From Pyrenochaeta sp. MPI-SDFR-AT-0127 (taxonomy: Eukaryota > Ascomycota > Dothideomycetes > Pleosporales > Cucurbitariaceae): DNA of 64,000 bases. Numbering within the stretch: the stretch's first letter is position 1; each line of letters starts with the position of its first letter. The stretch is from assembly GCA_020747015.1 (NCBI GenBank), contig JAGTJM010000025.1:124001-188000 (forward strand), in the 5' to 3' direction. A program made the translations under genes and the position numbers. This document shows positions 1-11,444 of this stretch, piece by piece. The notes below the pieces were generated by a model. That model was not told where the DNA came from and ran no database searches. It saw only the letters and a program-made list of their open reading frames with translations.

Positions 1-519
1 GGTATCGGGCAGAAACTTGGCCTTTCCCAAATCATCTTCACTAGCATCCAGCACAATGCTTTCCATCAAGCGTTCAGCAACAGTCTCGATGCGCACGATA
101 CGTTTGCTGGGAGCTTTTGTGTATCGATCATGATAGCCATACGGATACACTTTCTCTGGACCGGCGAGTCCATCATCGATCAACAAAGCGTGAACGCCTT
201 CAAAGCACCGGCGATGCAGTCGTTCCGGGTCGCTCCGCAGCCACTCGACCCTCTGCTCCAAGATGTCCTCCCAATCTGCATCTTCGCTGCATTCGTAGAG
301 TTTGCGCAACTGTTTTGCTGCTCGCAAATGGGGTAAGGACTTGAATGTGTCTCTTAGCGCCCGTCCTTGCGCTTCTGTGGTGATGGTTTCGAACGGTATG
401 GTGTCCGAGTGTGTTGGAAGGATGAGGTTGTGCGCATGATTGTCAATAATAGGATAGTTGTTTGCGACATGTCGCAGTTGATCGACGGTGGGCCTAGGCG
501 GTGGAGCGCTTTGTTCCAT
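1..519 (-). CDS. fluG: FluG-type amidohydrolase/glutamine synthetase-like protein, N-terminal part (cut by window edge)
   Basis: This is the first 173 codons of a gene running off the left edge; the ATG is at 517-519 on the minus strand and the frame is open to base 1. The seen part matches the N-terminal amidohydrolase-like half of fungal FluG. It has the metal-binding HxH signature in PIIDNHAHN (His28 and His30), then LRAAKQLRKLYEC and RCFEGVHALLIDDGL, and KRIVRIETVAE. In Aspergillus, FluG joins such a domain to a C-terminal glutamine-synthetase-like domain and is needed for extracellular signalling that starts conidiation; other fungal homologues appear not to control development. The synthetase half lies outside the window, so a stand-alone amidohydrolase is possible. 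No intron is needed in the visible part. The ATG was chosen because it is the first in frame and gives the usual short leader before the HxH strand. Confidence 0.8.
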   Translation of the reverse strand, partial: MEQSAPPPRPTVDQLRHVANNYPIIDNHAHNLILPTHSDTIPFETITTEAQGRALRDTFKSLPHLRAAKQLRKLYECSEDADWEDILEQRVEWLRSDPERLHRRCFEGVHALLIDDGLAGPEKVYPYGYHDRYTKAPSKRIVRIETVAERLMESIVLDASEDDLGKAKFLPDT

Positions 520-1185
520 CTTGCCTTTTTACACCAGCCAATGATTCAATAACCTTGTTGCTGTCGGGTTTCTCGTCCAATATGAGTCTGCTTCCAAGGC
601 AAATGCTGCGACAGTCGGTATGCGAGCCCGGCGAAGTCGACCAAGAACATGGAACACCTCTTGAGTCAGTTGCGATAGCTGCTGATCAGCGAAAGGTTGA
701 TAATTCAATACCAGCCCCCCTGCGTTTTGCTGGCCGTTCAAGTTTCTAGCTTTTGTGAGGCTTGTGTCGGATGACGTCGGTTCACGCGGAAGCGCGGATA
801 ATGTAAGCGGGTCGCAGAATCAGATGCTGCCCAGGTGACGAGAGAAGGATGTCCCCTTGTACTTTTACAAAACTCCACTTTTGTCAAATACAGTGTAGTT
901 TGTTCGCTTACATGGTAATGAAATGGACGTTAAGCATGGAAGCAGTGGCACGCCGGACTTACCGAATCTTGGTTGGCGCACTTCTATCTCGTGAACTAGC
1001 ATCTATAGACACCGGGTGTTCACATTCAGTCTCTCACACCTCATCAATACTACGGTCGAGGACAAAAACTTCGGTTGTTGTGATTGCATAAGTATACATA
1101 TGTTATGGCAAGTGAAGTGTCTCCATGTCCTCTCACCAATGACCTCTATCTACAACATTCGATACACAAGCCATGTCCACTAAAT
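520..1185. other. Intergenic: fluG promoter and downstream flank of the next minus-strand gene
   Basis: Both neighbours are on the minus strand, so this 666 bp holds the fluG promoter/leader and the 3' UTR of the upstream gene. Short open frames on both strands resemble no family. No clear TATA box was seen. Confidence 0.5.
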
Positions 1186-3627
1186 TCATATCAAACCTAG
1201 CTTTTTCATAGTCCCAATATGCGCTTTCCCCTTGGAATCTCCACCCACACGCACATACACACTCTTGGCATATCTTAGCAAATCGCCTCTCCAGTGCCAG
1301 AAGTCATTCTCAATCCTCTTCGCCACGTCCTCGCCCTCCACCTTGGCTACGAGCTGGCACACCCAGATCAAGCGTCTTGCACTGACGAAGCGATTTTCGA
1401 CCAAAGGGCGGGTAATGGAAACGCGAACGACAGCTTTGGTGAAAAGCGGGCCAATGGGGAGGGAATGTCCACGAAGGTAGTTATAGAGGTAGTAGACGGC
1501 ACGGCAAGTCTCAAGGTAGGAGCGTGTGGTGTCGAGCGAATAGTGATGGGCGAGTTGGTGAATTAAATCAACTTGCTGCTGAAGTGGTGCGTTGGCGGTC
1601 AAGTTGCGATATGTAAGTGGCAGAGCGTGGTTTGCTCGAGCACGATCCAAAATTTGTTTGAACTGGCGCTGGGCTTGTAATGTGATGAACGTCTGTTGCT
1701 TTACAACAAGCGGAATCGCAGAAGACGGAGCAATGATTTTGCTAAGAACCTCGAAGATTCGTTGACACGTGCGTAAGGCAAATGCATCGTGTTGACGCTC
1801 TATTTCCCCTGAAGGGCGCGCCCGCTGCTGTATCACAGCCACCTTGTTGGTGATAAGTCTGTCCACGATCGAGGCATCGCGCATTGTTAATCTTTGCCGT
1901 TCCATTGCAGTCAAAAACCGCAGGATCAGGCCCAAGTCCGCATGTTGGACAACGAGAGCTACGGTGGGTTCTGCCAGAACTTGATACGGCAATGACTCTC
2001 GCTCTATTTGTGAGAAGAGGAGCGCTAGCGAGTCTTCCACTCTCACTGGACATCCGTGTTCTAGTGTACGGGTGGCGGAAGAAGCGATGAGACTAGACAA
2101 CCTTTCGATTGAGGCTTCACACAAAGTGTGTTGATAGGTATGCTTAATTAGTAAGGCATCAAGCAACAAATCCGGCCCGACGTATGTGGGCGCCTGGATA
2201 GCAAAAACGTGCTTCGCAATTTGCGCCATGGCCAAATCTGACAGCACGGATAAGGTATCAACGCGATGGATAAGCTTCAGCCATGTACTCAAACGGTGCT
2301 TATAAGTGCTTTTAGAAAATCGTGTCTTATTCTCGATCATGTTGACGAAACGTGAGGTGGTCGAGGGTACGAAGGCGACGAGTCGTTCCTGTGGTATACA
2401 GGAAAGGACTTTCTCGGCAGCTGGAAACCATGCTCGTTTTTCTGAACCAGACACAATCAAACGCATGATATGATGATCTGCTCCAGTGGCGTTCGCCAGG
2501 ATAGACTGCAGTGGCCGACTACAGTGAGTGTCCATGAGTTTGCTGGCGACTGTTCGCAGCAGGTCTGCTACCGAATGCTCAGTCTTTGTGCTTTGCGAAC
2601 AGGCAGACCGCCACAATTGTCGTATCAACAAAAGGAGCTGAGAATCCTGCATGGGGGTTGCCGACGTCGTCGCACACGATGCTGCTTTAGCTAGCTTTAG
2701 GTACAGCCGGTGATAATGTTGCAGGCTGTGCGGATACCACGACGATATTTGTTCCAAACATTCCAAGAGATCTTGATTCTCAGTAGTATAGGTAGGTGGA
2801 ATCACGAAAGTAAAATCTCCGCGAAACACTGGCGCGGGGTCCCATTTACACTCCATGAGATGCTTCACAACCATGACGCTGTAGATCCAGGCATCGGGGT
2901 GGGAAGGGCAGCACGCTTGATAGGTAGCGCTCAAGAGCCGATTCCGCTCAATCACTGATAAATCGCTTGCGTGTGCAACCCGCGATTTGAAGGTCTCGAA
3001 GCATGCCTCATAATCAGCCACATCAGATGAGGCTTGTTTAGCATCATGAATCTCGGCCCCCGTTGCAGTCAATGACTCCCACCCTGGATGTTGAATAACC
3101 GTTTGTGCAATGTCCAGCGACGAAGAATATGGAACCGCAGTTGGAAAAGGACTATTGAGCGATGGCGCAGACTCTACGCGTGATGCAGGAGGGAGAGGCG
3201 ATTGCAGGCTTAACTTGTCGGGCGCTACGAAGAATTAGTATCTCAAATATATCAGAAGCCTTGAAGCTTGCAAAAATATACCTAAGTCCAATGGCTTGCC
3301 ATTCTGCGGAAATGATGGCGGCTCATATCTCCACGAAGGCTGGGAATCTTTGCGGAAGCCGAACAGCGCACCGAGGCTGAAGGGCGGCGGAAAGTTGTCC
3401 TGGGGATAAAAGCTGGCTGATACAGTCATTCGACGCTTGGTCGCCCTCCTCCTGGCTTCCAATGGGCCCGGGACATGGCTGCCATGGCGTGTTTGATTGG
3501 GACATGTGGTGCGAAAAAATCGATTGACAGCGACGGAGAGTTGCTCGTCAGAGATCCATATGTGCTGCGGCGCGGGGGATTGGAGGGATTGCACTGCTCG
3601 GCGGCAGGCAATGGGCGGGTGGCGCAT
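1186..3627 (-). CDS. Conserved fungal hypothetical protein, probably mitochondrial, helical-repeat-like
   Basis: Two exons on the minus strand: 3627-3282 and 3224-1186. The 57-nt intron (3225-3281) has donor GTATAT, a TACTAAT-like branch site and a TAG acceptor; the join is in phase (1+2) and gives 794 residues. The N terminus is rich in Arg, Ser and Ala with almost no acidic residues, and carries HVPGPLEARRRATKRRM, fitting a mitochondrial presequence followed by a basic conserved stretch. The rest is mostly hydrophilic helix with many LxxL-type patterns, as in TPR/PPR-like solenoids, and ends in a conserved basic tail (GTMKKLGLI). I do not recognise a catalytic motif. A role in mitochondrial RNA or expression control is only an inference from composition. 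The ATG at 3627 is the first in frame of exon 1; stopping at exon 2 alone would lose the basic N terminus. Confidence 0.7.
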
Positions 3628-3705
3628 CAAGCGGGGTGGTGGTCATCGATGAGCTTCCTGCTGCAGCTTGGTGTTGAGCTGGGCATATTTGGAGCTTCAA
3701 AGATG

Positions 3706-3728
3706 CACGTGACCTATGACCACGTGAC
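3706..3728. promoter_or_regulatory. Tandem CACGTGAC E-box sites
   Basis: Two identical CACGTGAC octamers start at 3706 and 3721, 15 bp apart and in the same orientation. They lie 79-101 bp upstream of the ATG of the minus-strand gene at 3627. CACGTGA is the core bound by bHLH factors such as Cbf1 in fungi. Binding here is inferred from the motif and its spacing only. Confidence 0.4.
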
Positions 3729-5359
3729 TTGGCTGGGTGGCCGAATCTGGGGCGACCAAGAATCTTGGGAACGAAGGAGCACAAGAGCGTTTCGCATCCC
3801 GATACAGCCTGGAGTTGCCCAAGGATCTGGGACATGTGTCTAAATTCTGAAGGAACTTGGCCTCAATGCGAGTGAGATGCAAGGGCAGAGAGGGCAGTTC
3901 TGTTAATGGACATGTCCGCATCCAGAGCCGGTGCCAACATGTGGAGGGCAGCGAACGGTTTAGGCCATGCATGCAGACTCGGATTCCGTCTCACTTGCTG
4001 CGAAGGCCGGCCGAACGCTTGCAGGCCTTTACATGTTCAATTTATTGAGTTCCCACAGTAAGCTCACGGCAGACGTCGTCACCAAGCCCTCATAGGCCGC
4101 AAGGCCCATCTCAGCTCGCGGTGACAGGACTGGCAATCCCACGCAACAGCGGGAGAGCACTGGGAGATCTCGACCGCAGGCTATGCCACGACAAGCACAT
4201 CGACACGGTTGCGGCGACGAGGCGTCGAGGTACAGCAACGACGCCGTGAGCGCTTTGGGGTGGCCGCGCGGTTGGCTATTCCCCCTGCGTGTGGTTGCGC
4301 GTGGTTGTGGCTGCTGGGTGAAACGAATGGCAGCGCTGGGCGCTCAACGGCGGGGGACAGGCCTGTCACCATCGCCAGGCACGGCAAGCTGACTGGCCGG
4401 AGTGTGCTTGTGCCTGTCCATCAGGAACGCCCCTACGTGGCCCTTGTGCGTATCGGCCATGCCGGCTGGATCAGTCTGTCGCTGTCGCTGTTGCTCGTCG
4501 CGCTCGAGGCTGGCAGCAGAGCGTGTGCTGCTGTGCTGTCCCGGCCGCGATGCAGCACGACGGCCAGAGTGACAAGATGCAGGCCCGTATTATTAGAGGC
4601 ACACAGCAATATACCCACCGCAGCGCTGCCAACCACAAGCCAACGTCGCGGTAATTGGCGGCGCGGGCGTGCGGCAGTCTGACCAGGGTAGCGCTAATTT
4701 CGCTCTTGCCTAACTGGGCGTCCTCCTGATTCTCTCTTCACCTCGCGACCCACTCCCACGCCCGAGCCTCCTCCTCGTTTCTGCTTCGTAACCCACCCGA
4801 GTCTGTCCTTGTCGACATCCACGTTCGTTATTGTTCGTCTCTCTCTGTGCCTTTCGACCGCTCTTTGTTCATCGACCACCACCACGCCCCCCCGACGATA
4901 CATTCCTTTTGCGTCGCCCCGAGAGAAAGGGGTGAAACACGAAACACTGCATTCCACGGGGCCCCAAGAGCCGTGACCCAACACGCTTCGTTTCACATCC
5001 AGCAGACGAGGGCATCGCTGAGCGAGTCCACTGCTGAACTGCAACGCGGCTGTCATCTACCACTCCACGACATCGACTGCCATCTTCCCGACCCCATACC
5101 TACTCACCACGCCCATACTCGCGCTACGAGCCGCTATACAGAACTCACACCCTCACTTCGGACTCTCATCAAAGAAGACGGCCAGGAGGGCCTTGCATGT
5201 GTGCACCGTTGCGTACATAGACGGAAGGTACGACTCACTCGCAGTGACTGCCAACGCACACGCCGCTGACACACGCAGCCCACATCCGCTGGCACACAAG
5301 GCGGGCGTTTGCCATCACCGTTCACGACCATCCTCATCTAACCCATCAGCTCCACAGTC
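3729..5359. other. Divergent intergenic region with long pyrimidine-rich leader of the WSC gene
   Basis: About 3.85-4.68 kb is GC-rich with no recognisable gene. From about 4690 to 5359 the plus strand is strongly C/T-rich with runs such as CACCACCACGCCC, typical of a long fungal 5' leader. Several ATG-started short frames occur in it (for example one starting at 4847), which would act as upstream ORFs if transcribed. The open frames here resemble no protein family. Confidence 0.4.
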
Positions 5360-6301
5360 ATGGTCCTCATCAGATTCGCGTCCGCCCTCGCAGCGGCTTC
5401 GATACTTGCACTGGCGGCCGCTGACACTGCTTCGTCGGCAACCCCAACCGTCAAGAACCCCCTCACAACTCCGACTGTCACTCTACCAGCGAGTCAAATC
5501 GTCAACATTGGGTGCTTCGAGACAGGCACTCCGCTCGAGGACCACGGCCCGTATGTCTTCCAAAGTCCTGGCAACTGTCAGCTCGTCTGTATCGAACAGG
5601 GCAAGAATGTCTTTGGCATGTCGGATGGCTCAAACTGCTATTGTGGTGACAAGCTTCCTGCAAAGGAGTGGCAGATTGACAACAGCACATGCGACACGTC
5701 ATGTGGAGGAGAAAAGAACTATGACTGTACGTGACTTGCGCAATATTGATCCCACACCCAACTGACCACTGATAGGCGGTGGACCCGGCGTACTATGGGT
5801 CGCACTCACTGGCGTAACAAGAAACAGGGTCGACAACTACGTGCCCGATCCCAGTGCCTCGTCGACAAAGCCATCGAGTGCTGGTCCAACATCAGCCTCC
5901 AAGTCTACTGCGACGAGCACTCCAACAGCGGCCCCTAAGGGAGACAGCAAACCCAACACAATTGCCATAGCGGTGGGCGTCGTCGTCGGTATTCTAGGAC
6001 TTGCTGCCCTGCTATTTGGCATCTGGTTCTTGCTGCGACGCAGACGTCAACGCCAGGCCGAGGAAGACTATCGTCGCAATGCCGCCAACGTCAGTTCCTT
6101 CGTTAATGGCGGCAAGCTACACACCAGCAACTCGTCAATGAACGACTCGCGTCTGGACCCGAGCTTCGTAGATAGGAGGCAGAGCAACGGCAGCATTGCA
6201 GACAATGAGGACTACTCGAGGCGGATATTGAAGGTATGCCAATCACAGGGACCTGAGTGATGTATCATGATGCTAACATGGCCCAGGTCACCAACGTATG
6301 A
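5360..6301 (+). CDS. WSC-domain cell-wall stress receptor-like membrane protein
   Basis: Three exons, 5360-5726, 5776-6233 and 6287-6301, encode 279 residues; introns are 49 and 53 nt. The order is a signal peptide (residues about 1-21), a WSC domain (about 49-125), a Ser/Thr/Pro-rich stalk that is a likely O-mannosylation target (about 148-182), one transmembrane helix (about 185-210), an Arg-rich stop-transfer (LLRRRRQRQ) and a short cytoplasmic tail. The WSC cysteines are visible: CFETGT, NCQLVC, NCYCGDKL, CDTSCGG and a final Cys made across the first splice. The tail ends in SRRILKVTNV, and the last exon holds only VTNV and the stop. Yeast Wsc1/Slg1 proteins of this build sense wall stress and feed Rho1-Pkc1 signalling; that role here is inferred. 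Many fungi carry several WSC paralogues, so no symbol is given. Confidence 0.85.
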
Positions 6302-8233
6302 GCCCGTTAACAATGGCAATCGGCATAACAACTCATCCTCTCCCCTTGCCATGCCGTTTCTCCTCTCACGACTGGAGGTCTCTCCAACGAATACTTCAAT
6401 ACCCCCGATACCACACTCACATAATCTCCCCCATCTCATGTCTCGCACTAAGGGGTGCGATTACGCTTGACGACGAGAGTAAGAAAGAAGCATCTTGCGT
6501 TTTAGCCCGTTGCAATTCAGTACACAACGGCCACATGCCGTTGGACAGGAAGGCTTGGGTTGTGGAAGCCTTTTCCTTCTGTGTTATATAACTCCGACTT
6601 TTTCATTCACACTATCTGGCGTCTAGGGGTATTAGATACCGGCAATCAAATGGGATGTTACATATCTCCATCCTGGCGCAACATGGGCAACACGGTCACT
6701 CATTTGTTTGTTATCTCGGACGGTAATCTGCGTCCATGCCATTCCTTACCACCTTAACCTTAGGGCATTAGTTCTGTCCTGCCATTCCCTACATGTGCTC
6801 TGTCCCATAGCCGTCACCACATGCCCAACCTGTCTAGCTACTATCTACCACCCAGCCTAGCCTAGCCTACCAAAATTATAGCCTCTCATAGTCATAAACC
6901 TTTCGAGCCAATCGATGCGCCAACTTGACATACTAAACTGCTAGAAAGCGCTTCGCTGAACAGAAGCCGTCAGGTCACTCACAAGACCCTCTCACGATCG
7001 CCCACTGGTGTCACACAATGTACCTCAAACACGCCTCATCAATTGGAGATCTGAGATTTGCGCACCAATCACCACACTGCGCCGTGACATGAAATGCTGA
7101 TCAACATCCAATCACCACCCTCTGCCGCTGAAGATCGAAATTCGCACCCCGGGACTCGGCATAGTGTCTCTTTGTACCTGAAACAGCTGACCTTTTTAGT
7201 TCTTGTGGGGGATTGCACGGCATATCCTGGGGGGTCCATTGCACAGCCATAACGCGAGTGTAGCACGAGGGTTGCATTCGAGGCGGTGCACAGCAGCAGA
7301 CCACATGGTACGACGTGAAACGGGCGAGAGAAAAAGATTTGCCCACTAATCATCTATGCAAACGCGAAGTATTTCGGTATGTTCCGAGAGTAGTAAAATA
7401 GTCCTTATCGTGCCCATGTTTGTGTGTTAACGGTGCTAAACTAGAAACTTGCACTATCTGGACTTGCCTTTGCGAAAGTCACGCAAATCGCCTGAGTTAC
7501 TTACCACTCACGCACGCTCGCACGCCCACCTTGCACAAAGGACAACGCCCAGCAAAACCCTTCCCCTCCCACATCTCTCTACTTTCTCTTGGCAAGAGTT
7601 ACATTCTTCAATCTGAGCATTAGACTTTGATCAAATGGCCTGCGCGTTTCAAAACAGATGATCATCACATGCATCTTTTGCTTCTTGCGGGAAGGGTGGG
7701 GAAGGGAATACGGTAGGGTTGATTGCAAAGTTTTTTTTGTGGCTAGTTATGGCGCACCACGCCTGTGTGGAAATGAAGATGCGCAGTAGCCGAATTTCGA
7801 GATTTGAGGCTGGAATTAGGTGCCATAATTCGAAGCTTGCATTTAGTTCTTTTTTTTTTCCTCTCTGACATGTTGGGTCGTGGCGCAAACGGTTCTAGAG
7901 CTTGTTTTCAGCTGGCCACTTGTTGCCGAGGGCGGATTAAGCTCGTGGGACTCGCATGTGTGTTTGGTCTGGGCGTGGAGAAGTATTTCATAATCTATTT
8001 ATTCGGTAAGGAAAGGGGGAATGGGACTTGCACATGACTTTGCTGGGTGCATGTTGAATAAGTCTCAAAAGGTTGAGAAGTGACAGTTGTGTCGCTAACA
8101 AGAGTTATCGAGTAAAGTACGTTTCATTAGAGTGCAATGGCCCTGCTGAATGTATGGCAGATCAAGCTCTTGAATATTATGCCAGGGCTGTAGGAAGGAT
8201 GTAGGAACAGATCTATATCTTATTCTCCCATAA
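6302..8233. other. Gene-free region
   Basis: It starts with the 3' flank of the WSC gene. A small CCTAG-type pentamer repeat (three units) lies near 6855-6869. No frame resembles a known protein and there is no evidence of upstream kinase exons for the relic that follows at 8234. Confidence 0.5.
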
Positions 8234-8461
8234 GTAGATCACGTTGGTCTCAACTTTCTCAGCAACATGCTCCAACTCCCACCAGAGATGCGAGTTTCAG
8301 CGTCAGCGGCTCTGCAACATCCCTGGTTTAATGACCTACCTCAAAGACAGCATGACCACGCCTTGGCCGCCGTGCAGGCGCAGGCCCAACAGGCGCAGAT
8401 GGGGGCCTACCAAAGTACCTCGAAACGCATATTAGTATCAAGGTGTTTTATTCCTGATTAA
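8234..8461 (+). pseudogene. Relic of the last exon of a Pho85-like cyclin-dependent kinase
   Basis: An isolated frame open from 8234 to a TAA at 8459-8461 reads like the C-terminal end of a CMGC kinase, kinase subdomain XI. It holds GLNFLSNMLQLPPEMRVSAS, then AALQHPWFNDLPQ, then a Gln/Ala-rich tail. The invariant subdomain XI arginine is present (the R of PEMRVS). Fungal Pho85/PhoA kinases end in this way (MLQLRPEMR, HPWF, Gln-rich tail). The first in-frame base follows a TAAGTAG that could be a fossil acceptor. No glycine loop, HRD, DFG or APE block exists anywhere in the 6 kb upstream on the plus strand, so the fragment cannot encode a kinase. The tail ends in KRILVSRCFIPD, which looks unrelated, as if the original stop was lost. 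The family call is from memory of the conserved tail, not from a search. Confidence 0.6.
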
Positions 8462-8971
8462 TGGTCTGATGTGGTAGCTTTCTTTCTATGTATGCGCTAG
8501 CGCTGTTAGAAATGCTGTTGTAGCCAACAGGCTGCGTTTATCGCAGAGGAGGAGACAACGAAATTACGAAAGCTCTTTGTTCATCCTAGAAATACTGCAT
8601 GCTCGCTAGAGTCCAGCCAAATCTCGTAGTTGCTCTGCTTGCTTGGATGCCATTATGCAAATTCATGGTCGGGCTGGTTTCTTACGCTCCTTCTTTCTCC
8701 TCAAAATGACGCATCTTTCCCTAGTATCTTCCTGGGTAACAAAATCATGACATGCCATTTCCATCGCAACTACGTCTCATCCTCGCCAAAGCCCAAGACA
8801 TCAAGCATCACCCTGACGCAAAATCTTGGCCAATAGCGGATCAGTTAGCGATAGATAAGCTTTGCCGGGGAAAGGAGAGCGATATGTGAACAAGTATAAT
8901 TTATGATTGGATTATGAAGTCTGATTTTACTGCACCCTTCTTTTGTATATATCAACAACCCCTTTCCCCCA
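8462..8971. other. Intergenic between kinase relic and CorA-like gene
   Basis: This 510 bp contains the 3' flank of the minus-strand CorA-like gene. It is AT-rich near 8880-8960. No gene was seen. Confidence 0.5.
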
Positions 8972-10650
8972 CTAGACGCCGTGGCCCTGCTTCTCCTTGA
9001 ACCCAGCGCTTCGACAACATCGCTCGCCAATCGAACGATTTCTGCGTACCTGGGTGCCGAAGTAAAGAATACCCATTGCAGCCATCAGGAAAGCGAAAAC
9101 TATGAAAGCTAGGTTCCATATTTGATCTGATGTTGCGAGGCTGAGAGGCTTCGAGAGCCACATTGCCAGCATGGTTACTGGTAGGTAAATAAGTGTTACC
9201 ATTGTTATCACCCTCATCGACACCGAGTCCTTCTTCTCCTGATCTGAAAATTCATGCATTCGATTGTAGTTGTTGTGAGGAAGAGTGGTCCCATGTTCTA
9301 ATATTGCAGAAAGTAGGGACACAGTGCTTTGCACGCGGCGGAGCAGGCTCTCTGCGCGGCACTGTTGGAGCGTGAGCTCTGCGTGAGCGTTGGTAACACG
9401 TTCTGAGAACCGAAGGATCTCGTAGTATGCCATGTCCTTCATACGCGACGGGAACTCTTCATACTCCATAATTTTGCGGAAGTGTATGGCAAGTGCATCG
9501 TGAACAATGTGGGTCTGTTCAAGTATACAAAGAGTGTCTATTATCTTCATCTCGAGGCCGTTCAGAAGTATCGTGTACTGATAATGATCCAGGGGTGGCC
9601 TGTTGTATCGTCCTGTCAACGATCCGTAACGAGTCTGATTGGCATCTGGATTATCCTCGGAAAGGTCGGGGTTCGGCTTTGAAGGCTTCATGGAAGCGTC
9701 AATTATGTTGTTTCGCACTTGTTCTAGATCTCCTTCGAGCTGTGCAATATAGTCTCTCCAAGACTCGACGGACCATTCGAAAAACAGTTCATGAACGCTC
9801 AGTGACGGACGAAACGAGGTGGTAGGGTCGGCGAAATAGTTTGCAAGTGGAGATTCAGCTTGGATAGCCATTCGCCGTAACCTAGCAAGAAGATTGTCGT
9901 CACCTTGAGTGACAATCCAAAGAGTCTGTCCGGTCTGTACATCGAACTGGTAATGGATCGCTGCTTGCCGAATCGACCACTCGTCAACCGGCTTGTTAGT
10001 TGCCGAAGGAGAGTGCAATAGAAAGGTGTGACTGATGCATGAACCAGACCTCCCAAGTCTTGGGATAGCCTCTCGGAGGTCATGTTGATCAAGCACTGTG
10101 TCGAGTTGTCGGATTCCACTTAAGCGATTGAGGTTACAATAAGGAGTTCCGCCAAAAGGGAAGATGAAGTCAAGAAAAGCAGGCATTACTTGGTGATAGG
10201 TAAGCAGATGTTGTAATTGCTCCTTTGAACACCCAAGCTGACTTTGATCGTGATTTGCGTAGAGAAACCTAATCAACGACTTGTTAGCGGGGCCCATGCC
10301 CCACGACTGAAGAAAGAGACACATACACGAATCGACATTTAGGGTCTGGACGATCAAGTGCCAAGTGTGTTTTGATATCTCCAATCCTCGCTGCTTCGAA
10401 AACTCCAGACCAGTTAGCGTGGGCATGAAGTACCCTACTTTAGGAACATCTTACACGTATCGCCTGGAAGCATCTCAATGAACTCAATCGGCGCATCCTG
10501 GGCAGCAAAAAGGCGGTGCGTCGGGTCATTCAGCATTTTCGCATATCGAGAGAGATTGGCAATAGGATTGTGAGTATTGAGTAAATTCTTTGGATAGATG
10601 TTGGAATCTTCCAGGCTGTTAGTAAATTTGTCCTGTCGGTCCAAAGCCAT
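8972..10650 (-). CDS. CorA-like membrane protein, paralogue 1
   Basis: Three minus-strand exons, 10650-10455, 10402-10327 and 10268-8972, encode 522 residues; introns are 52 and 58 nt with GCTAAC branch sites and all phases fit. The splice restores the block PDPKCRFVFLYANHDQSQL. A conserved core follows: LLTYHQVMPAFLDFIF, LGRSGSCISHTFLLHS, WSIRQAAIHYQFDV, GQTLWIVTQGDD. A coiled region leads to two C-terminal membrane segments (about VITMVTLIYLPVTMLAMW and LAFIVFAFLMAAMGILYF). The layout is that of fungal CorA-like proteins, where a soluble head precedes two helices. The Gly-Met-Asn signature of true CorA Mg2+ channels is absent, so magnesium transport should not be assumed. It is a divergent paralogue of the gene at 14112-16021 and lies head-to-head with the kinase-like gene. 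Confidence 0.8.
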
Positions 10651-11444
10651 GTTGAAGGAGTATGAAGGTCGCTTTGTACAGATTGAGCAAATGAACGAGG
10701 AGGTGGAAAGACCCTCAAGAGCCCAACCCGAACTTCAAGGAGTTGAAGATTGAATTTTTGCTAAAGAAGCTCCCACAGGCGGAGGGTGCCATGTTCGAAA
10801 CTCGTCGACGAGGTAATGGTATGCTGAGTAGCTAAGCAGGTGGGTCCCAAGGCGAGAACAAAAAAGCCTTGGGAGAAGCCTTGGAAAGCTTCAAGATGCG
10901 GTGTCAGCATTTTTTGCTTTGAATCGCCTCAGAAGGTACAATAGTGGCCGGTTACTGGACTTGAGTGGAATGGATGGGTAGACAGCTCACGAGTGCAGAA
11001 ATCCGCCTACATGCCAAGGCTGACCATCTGGCCAGTCGCTTGTGTGTGCATCCCTGTGTGTTTACCTCCTGTGAGCTTTATTCGTCAGAACAGGGCAGAC
11101 ACAGCCCCAAACTTCTATGCAAGCTGTACGCCTTCGCCGCCTTTGCGGCAGATTTACCTTCCCAGCTGCAGACATGTTTATACTGTGGCGCTGTCTCGTG
11201 TGACACTTCGCTTCTGCGGATTCTGCCTAGTCACACCTCAGCACATGGCAAACCTATGCTGAGCCGTCCCCAACCAGCGTCACGCAACTGCATTCTTTGT
11301 CAAGACATCCGGAAGCCGGGACCAAAGTGTGCTGCTTCACTTCCATATCCTTTCAGCCTTGTCTGCTGCCTCCTCTTCACACTCTTTGCTTGCATACAAA
11401 GCATTTTCACATTCAACCCAAGGTATGCAAGAGATAGCACAGAT
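10651..11444. promoter_or_regulatory. Divergent promoter region between CorA-like and kinase-like genes
   Basis: This region separates two divergently transcribed genes. On the plus strand a frame is open from 10965 into the kinase coding region and has upstream ATGs, but its translation is Cys-, Leu- and His-rich and not conserved-looking, so it was treated as leader. A longer N terminus for the kinase-like protein cannot be excluded. Confidence 0.4.

Noticed and set aside
529..741. 70-codon minus-strand frame just upstream of fluG
   Set aside because: It does not join the fluG coding start and has no family resemblance; it is probably leader sequence.
1742..2053. 103-codon minus-strand frame
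   Set aside because: It lies inside the large exon of the helical-protein gene in another frame.
4209..4682. 157-codon plus-strand frame
   Set aside because: Arg-, Ala- and Gly-rich translation of a GC-rich intergenic region with no conserved pattern.
5193..5765. 190-codon plus-strand frame across the WSC start
   Set aside because: It overlaps the WSC signal peptide and domain in a different frame; the WSC frame carries the conserved Cys pattern.
10965..11444. 160-codon N-terminal extension of the kinase-like gene
   Set aside because: Open but Cys/His/Leu-rich and not conserved-looking; the ATG at 11445 precedes the first family-like sequence. Kept as an alternative only.
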